In this document: one piece after another, positions 7,573-11,176 of the stretch
Layout: the number at the start of each line of letters is the position of its first letter
How positions within the stretch are numbered: position 1 is the first letter of the stretch
Source of the DNA: Phycisphaerales bacterium
Lineage (GTDB): Bacteria; Planctomycetota; Phycisphaerae; Sedimentisphaerales; Anaerohalosphaeraceae
Reading direction: 5' to 3'
Assembly (NCBI GenBank): GCA_011053245.1
Contig: DRGS01000081.1
Location: forward strand, 1-11,176
DNA length: 11,176 bases
Program-made: the position numbers and the translations under genes
Notes under the pieces: generated by a model
Database searches by the model: none
What the model saw: the letters and a program-made list of their open reading frames with translations, nothing else
What the model was told of the DNA's origin: nothing

Positions 7573-9087
7573 TTAAATTTTCTTTTGCGTTTTCTTTACG
7601 CCTGTCAAATATTTTTTCAATGTCTGTATCTTATCGATCACAGAGGTCGAACTCTTACCCTCGACCAAAGGAGCAAGAACGACTTTACCGCCGCCTGCCT
7701 CTACGAAATCCTGACCGATGACCCCTTTGTCCTTCCAGTCAACGCCTTTTACAAGTACATCGGGTTTTACCCTTTCAATAGTTCGTAGAGGGTCGGGTTC
7801 ATCGAAGATAGTTACATAATCTACTGTCTCAAGAGCCGCCAGCACCGACGCCCGGTCATACTGGTTATTGATCGGCCGCTCCGGACCCTTGATCTGCTTT
7901 ACGGAACTGTCACTGTTAAGACCCACCACGACAATATCGCCATGGCTCTTACAGAATTTCAGATACTCGACATGCCCACGGTGCAGCACGTCAAAGCATC
8001 CGTTTGTAAACACAATAGTTTCATTCTGCTGACGATGGAACCGAAGCATTTCGCCAAGCGTATCGACATCGTGTATCTTTCCGGTTTTCCCGCGATTGGT
8101 CGCAATGATCTCATTTACGATCTCATCGATGGTAACCGATGTCGCACCGAACTTTTCAACTTCGAGTCCGCCTGCAATGTTGGACAGTTGAACCGCGGTT
8201 TGATAATCGCAGCCGCTCGCTATCGTCGCAGCAAGCGTAGCAAGAACCATATCGCCAGCACCGGTTACATCATAAACATTTCGCACAACCGTCGGGATAT
8301 GAACCGCCACATCCTTAGTCTTCAAAAACGCCCCTTCTTTGTCTAATGTTATCACGATCGCTTCAAGGTCTAATTTCTCAAACAGAATTTCGGCTCCGCG
8401 TTTGGCATCGTCAATCGTCTCAATGTTAAAGCCAACCGCCGCCGAACTTTCCTTACGGTTAGGAGTGATAAGTGTTGCTCCGGCGTATTTCGAATAGTCG
8501 CCTGAAACGGCGGGGTCGATCAGAACTTTTTTGCCCGCATCGCCCGCAAGTTTTATCATATCCGCGCAAAGACCGTCGGACAGAACACCTTTGTTGTAAT
8601 CCTGCAAACAGACCACATCGACCGTATCGAGCTTTTCTTTATAAACCGAAAGTATCTGCTCATATTGATCGGCTGTCAGGTCGTCATCGCACTCTTCATC
8701 GATCCTGAGAAGCTGCTGACGATGGCGATGCTGAGCAAGACCTATCAATCGCTCCTTGCTTATTGTGGGCCTGCCAGTTATCGAGATAAGCCCCGATGTA
8801 TCACTGCCGCACTCGTCAAGCATTTGCGTTAACTTCTTACCGTTAGCATCGTCGCCGACAATACCCAGACAAATACACCCCGCTCCCAAAGCCGCGAGAT
8901 CGACAGCAACCGATCCCGCTCCGCCGCAACGAAACTCCCTATCTACAACTTTCAACACCTGCACCGGTGCCTCCGGACTTATACGCAGCGCATCGCCGTA
9001 AACGTAACTGTCTATAAGAAAATCGCCAACGAGCAAAACTTTCGGATTGCCCATATTCGTTACCGCTTTTAATAGTTCTTTATACAT
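7573..9087 (-). CDS. hldE: Bifunctional heptose-7-phosphate kinase / heptose-1-phosphate adenylyltransferase
   Basis: HldE catalyses two cytoplasmic steps of ADP-heptose synthesis: 1-phosphorylation of D-glycero-D-manno-heptose 7-phosphate, and, after GmhB acts, adenylyl transfer. Residues ~1-330 are a PfkB/ribokinase-type domain with LLVGDFLIDSYVYGD (18-32), RISPEAPV (35-42), a CGGAGSVAVDLAALGA segment (54-69) and the DVTGAGD anion hole with catalytic Asp (273-279). Residues ~355-495 are a nucleotidyltransferase domain with TNGCFDVLHRGHVEYL, containing the HxGH motif at 369-372, and VKGVDW (446-451). The 504-residue length is close to the 477 of E. coli HldE. It lies 13 bp after lpxK and 24 bp before gmhB, so the kinase, phosphatase and transferase are made together. 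A Lys-rich tail (KKTQKKI) is unremarkable. The family call is secure. Confidence 0.97.
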   Translation of the reverse strand: MYKELLKAVTNMGNPKVLLVGDFLIDSYVYGDALRISPEAPVQVLKVVDREFRCGGAGSVAVDLAALGAGCICLGIVGDDANGKKLTQMLDECGSDTSGLISITGRPTISKERLIGLAQHRHRQQLLRIDEECDDDLTADQYEQILSVYKEKLDTVDVVCLQDYNKGVLSDGLCADMIKLAGDAGKKVLIDPAVSGDYSKYAGATLITPNRKESSAAVGFNIETIDDAKRGAEILFEKLDLEAIVITLDKEGAFLKTKDVAVHIPTVVRNVYDVTGAGDMVLATLAATIASGCDYQTAVQLSNIAGGLEVEKFGATSVTIDEIVNEIIATNRGKTGKIHDVDTLGEMLRFHRQQNETIVFTNGCFDVLHRGHVEYLKFCKSHGDIVVVGLNSDSSVKQIKGPERPINNQYDRASVLAALETVDYVTIFDEPDPLRTIERVKPDVLVKGVDWKDKGVIGQDFVEAGGGKVVLAPLVEGKSSTSVIDKIQTLKKYLTGVKKTQKKI

Positions 9088-9100
9088 CGCTTCGTCGCTC

Positions 9101-10174
9101 CTATAACCGGTCGACTGTCCACTGGTTGATCGTCTTATTTACAAGGCTTTTTATTTTATCCGCACCGTCAAGAAATTCCAACTCAAGAGCAAGATACGCA
9201 AACACAATATTGTCATCCTTCTGCGACAGAAGTGTCGTCTTGACCCAGTCCTTCTGCGTCGATAGAACCATATCCGCTTCAAGGTACCTCGCCTCTTCGT
9301 AGATGTCCGTCAAATCCTGTTCGGTGTAATTATGATGGTCATTATAAACGCGCGACCCGACAACATCCAAGCCATACTCATCAAGACGATTTATAAAAGC
9401 AGCCGGATTTCCAATTCCGCAAAACACGAATATCGACCGCTCCTTAAGTTCTTCAATTGTAAAGGTCGCTCCCTTCATCGCCTTTGCATAGGGATGCCGG
9501 TGCGCCGCCTTTGCTATCGTGATGTCCGGTGAGATTTCCCTTATTGCCTCTTCAAGTTTCTCGATACCGCCATCGGCCACCTGATCGTATCTTGTTATAA
9601 CCACTGCCTGGGCACGCTTTAGCGCCTTTACCGGCTCTCGCAGCAATCCGGCTGGGAGCATCCTGCCATATCCAAAAGGACACGTCGCATCGACTGCCAC
9701 AATGTCCAGATCCCTTTTCAACCGGCGATGCTGAAACCCGTCATCCATCACAAGAACATTTGCTCCTAATTGCGACACCGCTTTTTCCGCACCCTGACAC
9801 CGGTCGGAATTTACAACTATATGAGCATCCGGACAGGATTTGGCAAGTATCGCCGGCTCGTCTGTCAGTTTCCCTTTTTCGCTTTTGTATCCTCGCGTCA
9901 GCACAGCGCATTTGCGGTCGCTCTCTCGAAGCATCTCGCAAAGCCACACCACCAGCGGCGTCTTTCCCGTCCCGCCCGTCGTGACATTACCTACACTTAT
10001 CACCGGAGCCTTCGCTACCTGCGACTTTAGCCATCCCTTGTCATAGCACAAATTACGGATCGCAATTCCGCCGGCATACATAACACTCGCCCCGCCAAGT
10101 AACATGCGCAACATCCGCTTGCCGAAGCTGTTATCCTGCCCTGCGATAAGATTGCGATAGGAATCCTGATTCAA
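9101..10174 (-). CDS. lpxK: Tetraacyldisaccharide 4'-kinase (lipid A 4'-kinase)
   Basis: LpxK phosphorylates the 4' position of tetraacyldisaccharide-1-phosphate to give lipid IVA, at the cytoplasmic face of the inner membrane. The product has a short amphipathic/hydrophobic N-terminal stretch, then VISVGNVTTGGTGKTP (Walker A), LTRGYKS, VMDDGFQHRRL (DDGxQH motif) and DHHNYTEQDL, which holds the conserved His-containing segment of the family. The frame extends upstream to an ATG at 10231, but that stretch (MDSRLRGNDK...) is translated repeat sequence. I prefer TTG at 10174, seven bases after AAGG, giving 357 residues starting (M)NQDSYRNLIAG; TTG 10180 is an alternative two codons upstream. It is the second gene of the run and is followed 13 bp later by hldE. 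Family call is secure; the start is an inference. Confidence 0.93.
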   Translation of the reverse strand: MNQDSYRNLIAGQDNSFGKRMLRMLLGGASVMYAGGIAIRNLCYDKGWLKSQVAKAPVISVGNVTTGGTGKTPLVVWLCEMLRESDRKCAVLTRGYKSEKGKLTDEPAILAKSCPDAHIVVNSDRCQGAEKAVSQLGANVLVMDDGFQHRRLKRDLDIVAVDATCPFGYGRMLPAGLLREPVKALKRAQAVVITRYDQVADGGIEKLEEAIREISPDITIAKAAHRHPYAKAMKGATFTIEELKERSIFVFCGIGNPAAFINRLDEYGLDVVGSRVYNDHHNYTEQDLTDIYEEARYLEADMVLSTQKDWVKTTLLSQKDDNIVFAYLALELEFLDGADKIKSLVNKTINQWTVDRL

Positions 10175-10207
10175 TCTCAAACCTTCGCCATTAACGCGTA
10201 TCTTGTC

Positions 10208-10227
10208 ATTCCCGCGCAAGCGGGAAT
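10208..10227. repeat. Palindromic REP/dRS3-type repeat between the dehydrogenase gene and lpxK
   Basis: ATTCCCGC-GCAA-GCGGGAAT is a perfect 8-bp stem with a 4-base loop. With its flanks (GTC...CCA) it matches the widespread small palindromic repeat that begins GTCATTCCCGC and ends GCGGGAATCC. Read on the minus strand it yields the peptide MDSRLRGNDK, a familiar false N-terminus in automated annotations. It sits 5 bp after the stop of the upstream gene and has no T-run on either side, so a classical intrinsic terminator is unlikely, although the hairpin could affect mRNA stability. Only one copy is seen in the window. Confidence 0.8.
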
Positions 10228-10232
10228 CCATC

Positions 10233-11176
10233 TTAGAAACTTTTAATTTTCGCTATTATAGCATCGGCCATTTCCTGCGTGCCCACAGCCGTCGGATCGG
10301 TCCGTTCCGGTTTAAGGTCGTAAGTTACATCCTTACCTTCGGCGATCACCGAGGCAACGGCCTTTTCGAGTTTTTCAGCTTCGCTCATCATATTAAGATG
10401 GCTCAACATAAGAACGCCGCTTAAAATAAGAGCACAGGGGTTGACCTTATTCTGACCGGCATATTTCGGTGCGCTTCCGTGTGTCGCTTCGAATATCGCG
10501 CCACTTTCGCCGATGTTAGCACCCGGTGCAACGCCCAAACCTCCGACAAGACCTGCACAAAGATCACTGACGATATCACCGTACAGATTCGGAAGTACGA
10601 TCACATCGTAAAGTTCCGGCTTCTGTATAAGCTGCATGCACATATTATCAACGATCCGCTCCTCAAAATCGATGTCCGGATAATCCTTGGCAACCTCAAG
10701 ACTCGTCTCAAGCCACAGACCATCCGAATACTTCATGATATTTGCCTTATGAACTGATGTAACTTTCCGCCTGCCCATCTTACGAGCGTACTCAAACGCA
10801 AAGCGTACTATCCTCGTCGTCCCGGCAACCGATATCGGCTTGATACTGATGCCAGAGTCGTTGCTGATCTTGCGTTTGCTGTGATTGTTCAGCCAGTTAA
10901 TAAGTTCAAGAGTATCGTCTCCGGATTTTTCAAATTCGATTCCCGCATAGAGGTCCTCGGTATTCTCCCTTACAACTACAAGGTCGATATCGGCATACCG
11001 GCTCCGCACACCTTTATAGGTCTTGCAAGGCCGCAGGCATGCGTACATATCGAATTCCTGACGAAGGTGAACATTGATACTGCGAAAACCGGTCCCGACA
11101 GGCGTCGTGATCGGAGCTTTAAGAGCAACCCCGTTCTTGCGAATAGATTCTATCGTCTCAGGAGGCAGCGGCGTTC
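10233..11176 (-). CDS. icd: Isocitrate dehydrogenase, decarboxylating (5' end beyond the window)
   Basis: This oxidises isocitrate to 2-oxoglutarate in the TCA cycle. The frame is open from the right edge (first full codon at 11174) to TAA at 10233, giving 314 residues; I estimate 50-60 N-terminal residues are missing. An ATG at 11048 is internal, because the conserved region [20 protein letters not shown] precedes it. Substrate residues follow the IDH pattern: RSIN...[22 protein letters not shown] with the Arg and Tyr, VHKANIMK with the Lys, and NLYGDIVSD with the metal Asp residues. [13 protein letters not shown] and RSIN favour isocitrate over 3-isopropylmalate or homoisocitrate. The coenzyme loop reads [10 protein letters not shown], with Lys-Tyr as in NADP-dependent E. 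coli Icd rather than the Asp-Ile typical of NAD enzymes, so cofactor use is uncertain. It heads the visible part of the LPS gene run, 58 bp before lpxK. Confidence 0.88.
   Translation of the reverse strand, partial: TPLPPETIESIRKNGVALKAPITTPVGTGFRSINVHLRQEFDMYACLRPCKTYKGVRSRYADIDLVVVRENTEDLYAGIEFEKSGDDTLELINWLNNHSKRKISNDSGISIKPISVAGTTRIVRFAFEYARKMGRRKVTSVHKANIMKYSDGLWLETSLEVAKDYPDIDFEERIVDNMCMQLIQKPELYDVIVLPNLYGDIVSDLCAGLVGGLGVAPGANIGESGAIFEATHGSAPKYAGQNKVNPCALILSGVLMLSHLNMMSEAEKLEKAVASVIAEGKDVTYDLKPERTDPTAVGTQEMADAIIAKIKSF

Noticed and set aside
7942..8346. A 134-codon plus-strand ORF
   Set aside because: Antisense to the C-terminal half of hldE; no independent support.

Overview
The window comes from a diderm (Gram-negative type) bacterium that makes lipopolysaccharide. 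It carries a dense minus-strand gene block for late lipid A, ADP-heptose and LPS core synthesis, and it has the GatCAB amidotransferase route for charging Gln/Asn tRNA. Base composition looks close to 50% GC by eye. Gene content and protein style suggest Planctomycetota, possibly a Phycisphaerae-like lineage, but this is a low-confidence guess and nothing in the window is diagnostic.

Left part (1-2769, plus strand except the first ~350 bases): gatA and gatB. The gatA gene is rearranged. Bases 347-1303 encode the C-terminal two thirds of GatA on the plus strand, starting at the nucleophile-Ser motif. Bases 1-349 encode a long stretch of the GatA N-terminal region, but on the minus strand. The middle of the protein and the extreme N-terminus are not in the window. 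This looks like a fold-back or inversion junction, most simply an assembly or amplification chimera. gatB follows directly and is intact.

Right part (2793-11176, minus strand, transcribed right to left): a tight eight-gene run. In order of transcription it holds isocitrate dehydrogenase (5' end cut by the window), lpxK (lipid A 4'-kinase), hldE (heptose-7-P kinase/adenylyltransferase), gmhB (heptose-1,7-bisphosphate phosphatase with an unusual membrane-anchored C-terminal extension), a WaaF-type heptosyltransferase, a WaaP-type LPS kinase, a WaaG-type glycosyltransferase and plsY (glycerol-3-phosphate acyltransferase). Gaps are 2-26 bp, except ~58 bp between the dehydrogenase and lpxK, where a palindromic repeat sits. 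HldE and GmhB supply ADP-heptose, WaaF uses it, and WaaG and WaaP extend and phosphorylate the inner core. LpxK finishes the lipid A backbone phosphates, and PlsY feeds phospholipid synthesis. gmhA, hldD, waaA and waaC are not in the window.

The two blocks converge with 23 bp between the stop codons of gatB and plsY. There are no rRNA or tRNA genes, CRISPR arrays, transposases or phage genes that I can see, and no stretch over 300 bases lacks a gene. No wholly unknown system is present. The points worth a second look are the inverted gatA piece, the GmhB membrane fusion with altered metal-site residues, and the repeat that creates a false N-terminus for LpxK.
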